Shown here in pieces: positions 20,297-29,200 of a stretch of DNA of 48,490 nucleotides (position 1 is the first letter of the stretch; each line of letters opens with the position of its first letter). The position numbers and the translations under genes are program-made. The stretch is from Curvibacter delicatus NBRC 14919. Lineage in GTDB: Bacteria; Pseudomonadota; Gammaproteobacteria; Burkholderiales; Burkholderiaceae_C. The stretch is from assembly GCF_001592265.1 (NCBI RefSeq), contig NZ_BCWP01000028.1, forward strand, positions 1-48,490, read 5' to 3'. Below the pieces are notes generated by a model, which was not told the origin of the DNA, made no database searches, and saw only the letters and a program-made list of their open reading frames with translations.

Positions 20297-21429
20297 AGAT
20301 ATGGCCATGGCTTCTGGTCGTTGCCGGACTGCTCGGCGGCTGCGACAACTGGGGCGACCCGGCGACGGCGCGGGCCAGACGGGCTGCCTCCGCCGACGGT
20401 GAGATCGTGATCGGTGCGGTCTGGCCCTGGGGTGGGCACAAGGGGAGCTTGTGGCAGGGCATCGAGCTGGCTGCTGAAGAGATCAATGCGCAGGGCGGCA
20501 TTCTGGGGCGACCCGTGCGCATCATCAAGGAAGACGATGAGGCCTCGCTGGCCAAGGGGCGCCTGATCGCACAGCAGTTTGCCGAGAACCGCGACATGGT
20601 GGCGGTCATCGGTCACCTCAATTCCTACATCGCCTTGCCCGCCTCGTCCATGTACCAGGCGGCAGGCTTGCTGTACCTGACGCCCGGCGCCTCCGATTAC
20701 CAGATCAACCTGCAAGGCCACAAGCTGGTCTTCCGATCGTCGCCAAGCAACCGCAGTCTGGGTTCCCGCATGGCCGACTTCATGGCCGCGCGTGGTTATC
20801 GCCGGGTGGCCATCGCCTATGTCAAGGACAAGACCAGCCAGGGCATGGCGAACTATTTTGAGCAGCGTGCCCGGGAGCTGGGGATGACCATTGTCGATCG
20901 GCGCTCCTACGCCATCAGTGCCGAGGACTTCGGGCAGCTGACCCATACCTGGAAGGACCTCTATCAATTCGACGCCATCTTCCTCGCGGGCAACATGCCG
21001 GTGGCCGGCCAATTCATCAAGGCGGTGCGATCGTTCGGCATGACCATGCCCATCGTCGGTGGTGATGGCATGGACACGCCGCAGCTGCTGCAGCTGGGGG
21101 CGCTGGCGGAGGGTGTCGTCGTTCCGGAGATCTACGACGCAGATACCCGCCGCCCCGCGGTCAGCCACTTCGAGACCCTGTTCCAGAAAAAATATGGTCG
21201 CGCCGCCGACACCTTTGCGGCACAGGGGTATGACGCACTTCAGCTGGTGGCGCAAGCCATGCGGCAGGCGCGCGGGACAGTGCCCGACGATGTGGCACGT
21301 GCGTTGCATGCCACACGCACATGGCAAGGGGTCACCGGAGAAGTCTCTTTTGACGACTTGGGGGACATGCCCGAACGCAAGATCGGCCAGAAGATTGTCC
21401 GCGACGGTCGTTTCGTCAGCTTGCCATGA
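20293..21429 (+). CDS. ABC-type substrate-binding lipoprotein, LivK/Peripla_BP_6 type
   Basis: Periplasmic binding protein of 378 residues with a lipoprotein signal (LVVAGLLGGCDNW; Cys18 lipidated) and two lobes of the branched-chain amino-acid/amide receptor family. Blocks such as IGAVWPWGGHKGSLWQGIELA, AEEINAQGGILGRPV and VAVIGHLNSY are typical (each short). GGAGG precedes the ATG. No Liv permease or ATPase gene is in the cluster, so it may act as a sensor or ligand-presenting protein rather than in uptake; that is inference. Its stop overlaps the next gene region. Confidence 0.88.
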   Translation: MKIWPWLLVVAGLLGGCDNWGDPATARARRAASADGEIVIGAVWPWGGHKGSLWQGIELAAEEINAQGGILGRPVRIIKEDDEASLAKGRLIAQQFAENRDMVAVIGHLNSYIALPASSMYQAAGLLYLTPGASDYQINLQGHKLVFRSSPSNRSLGSRMADFMAARGYRRVAIAYVKDKTSQGMANYFEQRARELGMTIVDRRSYAISAEDFGQLTHTWKDLYQFDAIFLAGNMPVAGQFIKAVRSFGMTMPIVGGDGMDTPQLLQLGALAEGVVVPEIYDADTRRPAVSHFETLFQKKYGRAADTFAAQGYDALQLVAQAMRQARGTVPDDVARALHATRTWQGVTGEVSFDDLGDMPERKIGQKIVRDGRFVSLP

Positions 21430-21437
21430 GGTCCGCC

Positions 21438-22268
21438 ATGAAGATCAGATATGTCGTTCGAGCCGCCTGGGTGTGCGGTCTGGCACTGCTGATGAGCGCC
21501 GCAGCCGCGCAGGGCTTGCCCGCGAGTGCCCTGCCGGTCGATATCCAGCGCATCGTGACGCGGGGTGAGTTGCGTGTGGCGATGCCGTCTTTCGATTCTC
21601 CGCCCTTCTTCTACGAGGGGCCGACGGGCTTGGAAGGCATCGATGCCGAGATTGCGAACGGGGTGGCCCAGGTGCTGGGTGTTCGCCTGAAAGTGCTGCG
21701 CCAGGCCGGCAGTTTCAACGAGGTGGTCGAGTGTGTGGCGCGCGGCGAAGTGGACATGGCCGTCGGCAAGTTGTCGCGTACCCTGGCACGCGCGCGATAC
21801 GTACGCTTCTCCGATCCTTACTCCACGAGCCGGCATGCCGTTCTTCTGAACCGGGTGGCTTTTGCGCGTCTTGCCCGGGGACGGGAGTTTGGCGATGTCA
21901 TCCGCCATTTCGACGGGACGCTGGGTGTGATTCAGGGCTCCTCTTTTGCCGATCAGGCGCTCCGCAGCTTTCCCCAGGCGCGTCTGGTGGCCTACAGGCG
22001 CTGGGAAGAGCTGTTGGAGGCGCTGACGCGGGGGGAGGTGATCGCCGCCTATCGGGATGAGTCCGAGATGCAGCGACTCTTCCAGCAGAGCCCAGCCCTG
22101 TCGCTCAGTTTGCGGGTCGTGGCTTTCACGGATACCCAAGACAGCCTGAGCGTGGCGCTGCCCTATCAGTCGCAGCAGCTACTGGCGTTGGTGAATCTTT
22201 ATCTGGCGCAGCACCGGCCGTCGATGAACGCCAAACTTGAATCCCGAGAACTGAGGTCCCGGCCATGA
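21438..22268 (+). CDS. Extracellular solute-binding protein family 3 (amino-acid binding)
   Basis: Protein of 276 residues with a cleavable signal peptide (to about residue 24, MSAAAAQG) and a SBP_bac_3 fold: ELRVAMPSFDSPPFFYE near the start, IDAEIANGVAQVLGV, and the GEVDMAVGKLSRT hinge. The family binds polar amino acids such as Glu, Asp or Gln. GAGG lies seven bases before the ATG at 21438; an ATG at 21426 overlaps the previous stop but lacks a site. As with its neighbour, no permease partner is present. Its stop overlaps the symporter start as ATGA. Confidence 0.88.
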   Translation: MKIRYVVRAAWVCGLALLMSAAAAQGLPASALPVDIQRIVTRGELRVAMPSFDSPPFFYEGPTGLEGIDAEIANGVAQVLGVRLKVLRQAGSFNEVVECVARGEVDMAVGKLSRTLARARYVRFSDPYSTSRHAVLLNRVAFARLARGREFGDVIRHFDGTLGVIQGSSFADQALRSFPQARLVAYRRWEELLEALTRGEVIAAYRDESEMQRLFQQSPALSLSLRVVAFTDTQDSLSVALPYQSQQLLALVNLYLAQHRPSMNAKLESRELRSRP

Positions 22269-23589
22269 ATCTTGTCGCTTTGCGCAGTCAAGTCGCACGC
22301 CCCAGTGTCGTGATCGGGAGCCTGTTGCTGGGTATCGCCATGGGTTTGCTGTTCCCTGAACTGGCAAGCAGGCTGGCCTTGGTCAGCAACATCTATCTTG
22401 CCTTGCTGAAGATGATCGTGCTGCCCTTCATGGTGTCGGCCATCATTTTCAGCCTGTATCGGCTTTTCCAGGAAGGACATACGGGTCGGTTGCTGACCCG
22501 TATCGTCGGGTTCTCTCTCCTGGTCTTGATGATTGCGGCTGGGGTCGCGGCCGTCACAGCGCTGCTGGTGACGCCTGGCAAGAATCTGCCCGCAGAAACC
22601 ATGCTTCAGTTGGGGCAAGTCGTTGGCGGCGGTGCGGCCAGCGATGAGATGGCGCTTTTTTCCCAGGATCAGACCGTTTCGGGACCGTCGGTGCTGGGCA
22701 TGCTGACCCAGCTCATTCCTGACAATATCTTCTCCGCGCTGGCCCAGGGCGAAACCCTCAAGGCCTTTGTCTTTGCGCTCCTGTTCGGGTGTGCCCTTGC
22801 GAAGGTGCCGGCAGAGGTGGCCGACCCCTTGAGCCGCAGCATGGAAACCATCTTCCATGCGTGTCAGACCCTGACCCGCTGGTTCAACTACTTTCTTCCC
22901 ATCGTGCTGTTCAGCATGGTGGCCAGTCAGATTGCCCAGACCGGCGTGGAGCCTTTGCAGGCCATGCTCGGTTTCCTGGCGGCGTTGGGCATGGCGGGGG
23001 GCTGCTGATTCTGGCGGCTTTCTGGGTGCTGGTGCGAAGCAGTGGTCAATCATGGCGCGAGGTCATGCAAAGCCAACGTGAGCCGATGACCATGGCACTG
23101 GCCACGCGCAGCAGCCAGGCGTGCATGCCGGCCATGATCGAATCGCTGGTCGTTCGTCTGGGTTTCCCGCATTACCGCATCGAGCTGCTCATTCCTCTGG
23201 GCATTTCCCTGTTGCGTGTGGGGCAGGTGCTCTACTATGTCCTGGCCACCTTCTTCATCGCGCATCTTTACGACCGCGCCCTGGACATGCAAGCCGTGGC
23301 CATCATCCTGCTGGGCTCGATCCTGGCCGGTTTTGCGTCCACAGGCATGAGCGGCTTGCTGGTGCTGTCAATGATCAGCCTAGTCTGCAATTTCCTCGCC
23401 TTGCCTTTTGAGGCGGCATTGGCGTTGTTTGTGGCCGTCGAGCCGGTGAGCGATGTGGTGCGTACGCTGGTGAGTGTGGCGGTCAACAGTGCCTGGGCGG
23501 CGGCCGTGTGCGGCAGACCCGAGCCCATGCCCAATGATGTGCCGCATGCAGAGACGGCGCCAGTCCCCGCCGGAGAAGCGGCATGCTAG
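22265..23589 (+). pseudogene. SDF-family dicarboxylate/amino-acid:cation symporter, frameshifted
   Basis: Sodium/proton-coupled transporter of the DctA/GltP family with about eight hydrophobic segments. N-terminal LLLGIAMGLLFPELAS and LLKMIVLPFMVSAIIFS, and C-terminal ATRSSQACMPAMIESL (the serine-rich re-entrant loop region) are visible. The frame breaks in a run of six G at 22996-23001. One more G would join ...LGMAGG to LLILAAFW... and give 441 residues, the normal family length. This is either homopolymer miscounting or a phase-variable or dead gene. Overlaps with both neighbours show it belongs to the operon. Confidence 0.85.
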
Positions 23590-24260
23590 GCGTGTTGGGG
23601 GGCATGGGGCCTGCTGCCACGGTGGACTTTCTCGCCAAATTTGTGGCGTTGACACCGGCGCAGCGGGACCAGGAGCATCTGCCTGTGCTGACCACGATGG
23701 CGCCCCATATTCCGGACCGGAGTTCTGCCATCCTGGGGCAGGGGCCTTCGCCGCTGCCGGTACTGCTCCGTGAACTGGACAAGCTGGTGGCTGGCGGCGC
23801 ATCGGCCATCGCGATCCCGTGCAATGCCTGTCACCACTGGTACGAGGCGCTGCAGGCCGCCTGTCCGGTACCCATTCTTCATATTGCGACGGCAACCATG
23901 GCCGCCCTGGAGCCAGGGCCTGACCCGGTCGTGATCCTGGCGACGCGAGGTACGCTGCATTCCGGTTTTTATCAACGGCAACTGCATTCGGCCGGCCACG
24001 CATGGGGTGTTCCTGATGAGGCCGGGCAACAGCAGGTGGATCGTGTCATCGCGTTGGTCAAAGCCGGTGCGGTTGAAGAGGCCGGCCGCGTGTTGGCCAC
24101 CTTGTGGCAGCCGTGGGCCAGCCAGGCCGGCCAGTTGATCCTGGCCTGCACGGAGATTCCGCTGGCAGCGGCCGCACTGCCCGTGTCGGCCCTCAGGCTG
24201 GTCGACAGCACCCACGAACTGGCGCGTTACAGCGTGGCGCATTGCCTGGCGAAGCGGTAG
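23583..24260 (+). CDS. Aspartate/glutamate racemase-family protein
   Basis: Cofactor-independent racemase-type protein of 225 residues. N-terminal LGVLGGMGPAATVDF is the family hallmark. The two catalytic cysteines fit Cys80 (IPCNACHHWY) and Cys189 (LACTEIPL). It likely interconverts L- and D-forms of aspartate or glutamate in the cytoplasm; which amino acid is unknown. It overlaps the symporter stop by seven bases, which ties acidic-amino-acid transport and racemisation together inside the peptide export operon. No peptidoglycan genes are near, so a MurI role is less likely. Confidence 0.88.
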   Translation: MLGVLGGMGPAATVDFLAKFVALTPAQRDQEHLPVLTTMAPHIPDRSSAILGQGPSPLPVLLRELDKLVAGGASAIAIPCNACHHWYEALQAACPVPILHIATATMAALEPGPDPVVILATRGTLHSGFYQRQLHSAGHAWGVPDEAGQQQVDRVIALVKAGAVEEAGRVLATLWQPWASQAGQLILACTEIPLAAAALPVSALRLVDSTHELARYSVAHCLAKR

Positions 24261-24282
24261 CGCCCGTGCTGGAACCTTTCAC

Positions 24283-24338
24283 GGCAGGTAGTTACCCATC
24301 GAGGTGCCACGCGGAGCGTGGCAGTAACTTCTGATGCC
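24283..24338 (+). promoter_or_regulatory. Three-tier hairpin before the precursor peptide gene
   Basis: Nested inverted repeats: GGCA/TGCC (24283-24286, 24335-24338), AGTTAC/GTAACT (24290-24295, 24324-24329) and a perfect eight-bp inner stem TGCCACGC/GCGTGGCA (24305-24312, 24316-24323) with a GGA loop. No T-run follows, so it is not a simple terminator. It occupies the only large gap of the downstream operon and could be an mRNA processing or attenuation structure for the precursor. Confidence 0.5.
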
Positions 24339-24356
24339 CTTTCTTGGAGAAATGCC

Positions 24357-24713
24357 ATGCACCTCTCATCCGAAATCCTTCAAGCGCTGCGCAAGCTGCT
24401 TGAAGAGGACTCAGCCCTGCTGGAACTGCTGCGCCAGACTCCTGATGTCGTGCAGGGCGCGGCGTTGCTGTGTCAGGCCGCCCAGCAGGCCGGGCTGGAT
24501 GTCCGCCAGGACGATCTGCTCAAGTACTTTGCCGCGCAGGCCCCGACAGTGGCCAATCAGGCCCTGGATGACGGGCAATTGGACAAAGTGGCCGGCGGCA
24601 TGAGTTATGCCGAGCGGGAGATCGCCTCTCTTTTCTCCCTCGGGTTGATTCGCCTGCGTCCGGAGTCTGGTGCTGGCAAGAAAACGAAAGTGACCGTTGG
24701 GCGTCCGCTGTAA
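24357..24713 (+). CDS. Nif11-like precursor peptide (putative export substrate)
   Basis: Small protein of 118 residues. Residues 1-80 look like a Nif11-type leader: an amphipathic N-terminal helix (LRKLLEEDSALLELLRQ), an Ala/Gln-rich middle (AAQQAGLDVRQDDL) and a cleavage motif ALDDGQLDKVAGG with the double Gly at 80-81. The remaining 37 residues (82-118) form a basic, Cys-free core ending in KVTVGRPL. The gene is last of the export operon, with TTGGAGA six bases before ATG. Cleavage after GG by the C39 domain encoded upstream is inferred. No modification enzyme is present nearby, so the core may be exported unmodified. Confidence 0.85.
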   Translation: MHLSSEILQALRKLLEEDSALLELLRQTPDVVQGAALLCQAAQQAGLDVRQDDLLKYFAAQAPTVANQALDDGQLDKVAGGMSYAEREIASLFSLGLIRLRPESGAGKKTKVTVGRPL

Positions 24714-24826
24714 GCAGGTGCTCGGGAGAATCTGCGAGAACACACGGCGCCGTTGTATTGGGTGCCTTGGTACTGTCTTGCCGAATCAGGCGTACCACAG
24801 CACGTGCCAGGGCGGGATCCGGATGG

Positions 24827-25057
24827 CTACGGACCGACGGTGATCGTGCCGTCGAGATCGCCCGTATAGGGCTGCCCGGGTGGGATAACCACGCGCCCCT
24901 CCATCGGGTAGCGAGGCGGTTGCGCCGGGGGCCAGATGCTGCCACCTCCAGATACCTGTTCCAGCTGCGCATCAGGCAGTGCGGCAGACGGGCTGGCGTC
25001 GGTGTCGGTCATGGTGGGTGCCGGTGACGTTGGGGGACGATGATCAGAAGAGGTCAT
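24827..25057 (-). CDS. Candidate precursor peptide with GG leader and Pro-rich core
   Basis: Small protein of 76 residues, unusual composition. The first 38 residues end in ALPDAQLEQVSGG, matching the leader motif of the Nif11-like gene that faces it. The tail (39-76) is Pro/Gly-rich and Cys-free (SIWPPAQPPRYP, VIPPGQPYTGDLDG). The ribosome binding site is weak. It is convergent with the precursor gene at 24357 and downstream of the sigma-factor gene on the same strand. I know no family for the core. The motif match makes it a likely substrate of the same exporter. Confidence 0.65.
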   Translation of the reverse strand: MTSSDHRPPTSPAPTMTDTDASPSAALPDAQLEQVSGGGSIWPPAQPPRYPMEGRVVIPPGQPYTGDLDGTITVGP

Positions 25058-25259
25058 GGTGTGCTTTCATGTTTGCAGGGATGCCGAAAAAGCGGTTCCG
25101 CAGTCCATGAGTAACGTGGCATGAGGACAAGGTTCGCGCACGCTGCGGATGAGCACAGGCCTCGGGCGCTGTTCGTGCCAAGCCTGTCCAGATGAACTGT
25201 CCTGCCCGTTTGGCTGCCAATGGTCGACAGCCAGATGGCCCGCGCCCACGCCAGGCGCG

Positions 25260-25460
25260 TCAGTGAGGGTCCTGCGGTGGCGGAAAGCCCGGCCCGGCCG
25301 CGGCCAGCCACTCCAGATCGGCATCGTTCAGCATGCGGCTGCGGCCGGCCAAACGGGCCAGCACGCGCTCCACGGCGCCGGCCGGGGCTTGCTCGGATTG
25401 GTAATGCAAGGCCAGTTCGCTCAGGTGGCGATCCAGTTCATGCGCCTGCGGATGGGTCAT
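25260..25460 (-). CDS. Small protein downstream of the sigma factor; possible third precursor
   Basis: Protein of 66 residues, or 70 if the GTG at 25472 is used. Charged helical N-terminal part (HELDRHLSELALHYQSEQ), then MLNDADLEWLAAAG and a ten-residue Pro-rich tail PGFPPPQDPH. The segment before the tail aligns with the leader motifs of the other two small proteins, with AAAG in place of a double Gly. Alternatively it is a partner of the sigma factor encoded 97 bases upstream. It has no Cys/His zinc site as in zinc anti-sigma factors. No family is recognised. Confidence 0.6.
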   Translation of the reverse strand: MTHPQAHELDRHLSELALHYQSEQAPAGAVERVLARLAGRSRMLNDADLEWLAAAGPGFPPPQDPH

Positions 25461-25557
25461 TCCTGATTCCACGTTGCGGTTGGAGGTGGTGCCTTGTCAA
25501 ACCAAGGGCCTGCCCCATGAGTAACCCGAAAAGGGAAAAGGTTCCAATACAGTGCAT

Positions 25558-26124
25558 TCATGACATGTGCGTGAACATGTCTTCAGCCAATCTTTCCCGG
25601 GCGCGGCTCAAGCGGCTTTTGACCGTGCCCAGCGGGATTTTCAGGACGTTGGCAGCTTCCTCGAGGGCGAGATCTTCCAGCCTGACCAGGATCACGACTT
25701 CCCGCAGTTCCTCGGGCAGGCGGAAGATGGCGCGGTCCAGTTCCAGCAGCATTTGCTTGCTTCGGGCCAGCTCGGAGGGGTCCTCCGCCTGGGGCAGCAA
25801 GGATTCGAGGACGTTGTCTTCCGGCAACTCCACCTCCTTGCGGGACGCAGCGCGGTTGCAGTGGTTGCGGGCGATGTTGAGGGCGATGCCCAGGAGCCAG
25901 GTGGAAAACTTGGATTCACCGCGGAAGGTCTGAAGGCTGCGCCAGGCGCTGATGAAGGTTTCTTGCGTCAGCTCCTCCGCATCCTGAGGGTTGTGCACCG
26001 ATTTCAGGATGAAGCGCCAGACGTTGCTGTGAAACTCACGAACCAGGGCGGAAAAGGCGGCCTCGTCGCCAGCGCGGGCGCGCTCAACCCACTGTTTGAC
26101 GCGATACAACTGGATATCATTCAT
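25558..26124 (-). CDS. ECF-type RNA polymerase sigma factor
   Basis: RpoE-like sigma-70 factor of 188 residues. Region 2 is clear (FSALVREFHSNVWRFILKS, NPQDAEELTQETFISAWR), as is region 4 (LPEELREVVILVRLEDLALE, IPLGTVKSRLSRARERL). The ATG at 26124 gives a typical N-terminus; ATGs at 26151 and 26178 would add 9 or 18 residues. It heads a minus-strand unit containing the two small proteins at 25260 and 24827 and is divergent from the BTAD regulator, which suggests joint control of the export island. No classical anti-sigma gene is adjacent. Confidence 0.9.
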   Translation of the reverse strand: MNDIQLYRVKQWVERARAGDEAAFSALVREFHSNVWRFILKSVHNPQDAEELTQETFISAWRSLQTFRGESKFSTWLLGIALNIARNHCNRAASRKEVELPEDNVLESLLPQAEDPSELARSKQMLLELDRAIFRLPEELREVVILVRLEDLALEEAANVLKIPLGTVKSRLSRARERLAEDMFTHMS

Positions 26125-26247
26125 GGCAGCGACTACTTTCCCGTTAGACATGCGGCCGCAATTACCCGCACCGTTCATTGCCTGGTTAGATTTCTGGCCC
26201 CGCTCTGGCAGGGCTTCTCCCTTTGAAAATCCATCCTAAATTTCGAG

Positions 26248-26263
26248 CGTTCAGAAATCGTTC
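26248..26263 (+). promoter_or_regulatory. Direct repeat in the sigma/SARP divergent region
   Basis: CGTTC occurs at 26248-26252 and 26259-26263, an 11-base period, within GCGTTCA-GAAA-TCGTTCG. SARP-type regulators are known to bind heptamer direct repeats with an 11-bp period. The site lies 19 bases before the regulator start and about 125 bases upstream of the sigma-factor start. This is a short match and may be chance. Confidence 0.25.
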
Positions 26264-26281
26264 GCACTTCCTGGCCATCGG

Positions 26282-29200
26282 ATGAATTCCCTGTTTGAAC
26301 CGCCGCCCAACGGGTTGGTCATGCGTTTCCTGGGCGGCTTTGCTGTCTCGCGCGGTGGCCTTGCCTTGGACGGGTTCGGCTATGACAAGACACGTGCCTT
26401 GCTGGCCTATCTGGCGCTGGAGTCAGGGGCGGGGCCGCACCATCGGGAAAAACTGGCGGATCTGCTGTGGCCCGAGGCGCCGGCCGAGACGGCGCGCGGC
26501 AACCTGCGCCGCACCTTGCACGACTTGCGCAAGACGCTGATGGCCGGGGGAGCGGGCGAAGATTTCTTCGTCACGAGCAAGAATCAGCTCGGATTTGATG
26601 GCGCCAGCCCTCACTGGTTGGATGTCGAGGCCTTCAGCCAGCCGGGACCGGTTTCCGAGGGAGCTGCCGATGAGCTGGAGCGCCTGGAGCAGCAATGGGC
26701 GCTGTACCGCGGGGGGCTTTTGCACGGTTTGAGCCTGCCGGATGCGCCGGATTTCGAAAATTGGCTGGAGGCGCGCCGTGAGGCGGTGCAGCGGCAGGCT
26801 TTGCCGTTGCTCAAGAGGTTGATCCAATGCCATGAACAGCATGGCCAGATCGCGCGTGCCATTGTCCTGCTGCACAAGGAAATCGAGCTGGAGCCCTGGG
26901 CCGAGGATGCGCATCGCCGGCTCATGCAGTTGCAGGCGCGCAATGGTCAGACCGCCGCCGCGCTGGCCCAGTTCGAGGTCTGTCGTGCGCTGCTGCAACG
27001 CGAACTGGGTTTGGAGCCCGAGCCGCAGACCCTGGCCCTGGCGCAGGCCATCCGCCGCGGCGAGCTGACGGCGCCGTCCTGGGTGCCGGCCCCTGTGCCG
27101 AACGTTGAACGCCGCCAGGTCTGTGTGCTTGTTTGCGACATCCAGGCCGCCCACGCGCTGCCATCGGAAGCCGCAGCGAACGTTGTGGCCGACAGCCACG
27201 GCAGCTGCATGAACATCATCAGCACACACGGGGGGCATGGCATCGCCTTGCACGCCGGCAAGATCCTGGCTTATTTTGGTTATCCGCAGGCGCAGGAACA
27301 TGCGCCCGTGAAGGTGTTGGAAGCAGCGTTGGAGATGGTCCGCTACGCGGCCGGAACCTCTGGCCTGAACATCCGGCTGGGAGCGCATTGCGGCTGGGTG
27401 GTGAACGACCAGCGCTTCAACCTGCCCGATGCGACGGGGCTGATTACCCAGCGTGCCGGCGCCTTGGCAGAGCAGGCGCCGTGGGGGGGCATCGCCGTCA
27501 GTCCCGAAATCGCACAGTTGGTGGAGGGCTATTTCTTGTTGAGCGATTTGCGCGAGACGAGCGGCTCGCTCCATCACCTGATCGAGGGTCGCAGCACGGC
27601 GCGTCACCGGTTGCAGGCGGCGGCCCATCGACTCACGCCGTTTGTCGGACGTGCGACCGAACTGCGGCTGCTACGCGCCCTGTGGGAGCGTACCCGCCAA
27701 GGTGGCAGCCAGGCGCTGCTGATCCGTGCCGAGGCCGGGATGGGCAAGTCCCGCCTGATCCAGATGCTGGAGCCGCAGGTGGCAAGTACCGGCGGCGCCT
27801 GGTGCTTGCTGCGTTGTCTGCCGGAATTCCAGCACACGCCGTACTATCCCCTGGTCGATTTCCTGCAGCACCTGCTGGACCAGTACGGTGGCGCAGAGGC
27901 GGGTGGCGCCAGCCGTGGCCAGCGTTTGGCGCGCTGGCTGACGTCCTTGGACGATGCCTTGGCGGTTCATCTGCCGATGCTGGCCGAGCTGCTGCAGCTG
28001 CCCCAGGAAACGACGTCGTTGCCACTGTCGCCAAGCGACAAGAAACACCGCCTGGAAGGGGCTCTGCGGGATGTGTTCCTGTGTCTGGCGCAGCAACAGC
28101 CATTGTTGCTGCTGCTGGAAGACGTCCATTGGGCCGACGCCTCCACCCTGGAATGGGTTCAAGCCCTGTTGGCGCGGCCGGTGGCGCCTTGCCTGCTTTT
28201 GATGAGTGCCCGCCCCGAGTTCGAAGTCTTGCCTGGTCTCAAAACGCTGTCGTTGCCGGCCTTGTCGGACCGGCAGGCCGAGCGGCTGGTGCGCCAGACG
28301 GCCGGCGGCGCCGGCTGGGATGCCCGGGCCCTGAAAAGTATTTTGTTGCGGGCAGACGGCATCCCGCTCTACATCGAAGAGATGGCGCGCAGCCTGCAGG
28401 CCGATCTCCAGATGGAGATACCGGGCACGCTGTGGCACCTGTTGGCGGTGCGATTGGAGTCGGTTGGCGAAGCCCGGCGCCTGGCGCAACAGGCGGCCGC
28501 CATCGGCCGTGATTTCAGTCTTGAGCTGCTGGAGGCTCTATGGGATGGCCCCGGCGATCGGCTGCCGGTTTATCTGGACCGGCTTGGCAAGGCCGGTTTG
28601 ATCCAGCCGCAGGACCGGGGGCATTACCGCTTCAAGCATGCCTTGTTCCAGGATTCTGCGTACCAGACCTTGCCGCTGAATGAGCGCAAAAACATCCATG
28701 GCCGCTTGGCCCGGTTGTTCCAGGGGCCGTTCCAGCATCTGGCCAAAAACAGCCCTGAGCGTCTGGCTCAGCATCTCACCATTGCGGGCGAATCACTGCC
28801 GGCGGCGGCGGCCTGGCTGGCGGCGGGCCGCATGGCTGCCAGCCGGTCGGCCAACCAGGATGCCGTCTTCCATTTCGAATCCGGGCTGGCCCAGTTGCGG
28901 GGGCTGGAGGTGCCTGGCGCCGATGGGCTCGAACTCTCGCTTCAGGCCGCCTTGGGTACCACCTTGGTGGCGATGAAAGGCTACGGGGCGGAAGAGGCCA
29001 AGGTGTGTTTTGCCCGTTCTCTGGAGTTGAGCCGGACGACGGAAGATGACACCGAGTTGTTCCCGGTCACTTGGGGCTTGTGGCTGGGCGGCCGGTCGTG
29101 CACGCCGGAGGCCTTTCCGCTGGAGTTCGCCGAAAAGCTGGAGCGCATAGCCCAGGCTTCGGGCGAGCCGGCGCATGCCATGCAGGTCCACTACGCCTAT

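Noticed and set aside
25054-25324. Minus-strand frames of 85 codons between the two small precursor candidates
   Set aside because: Two overlapping frames of similar length without leader motif or ribosome binding site; they run through the end of the 66-residue gene and look like chance.
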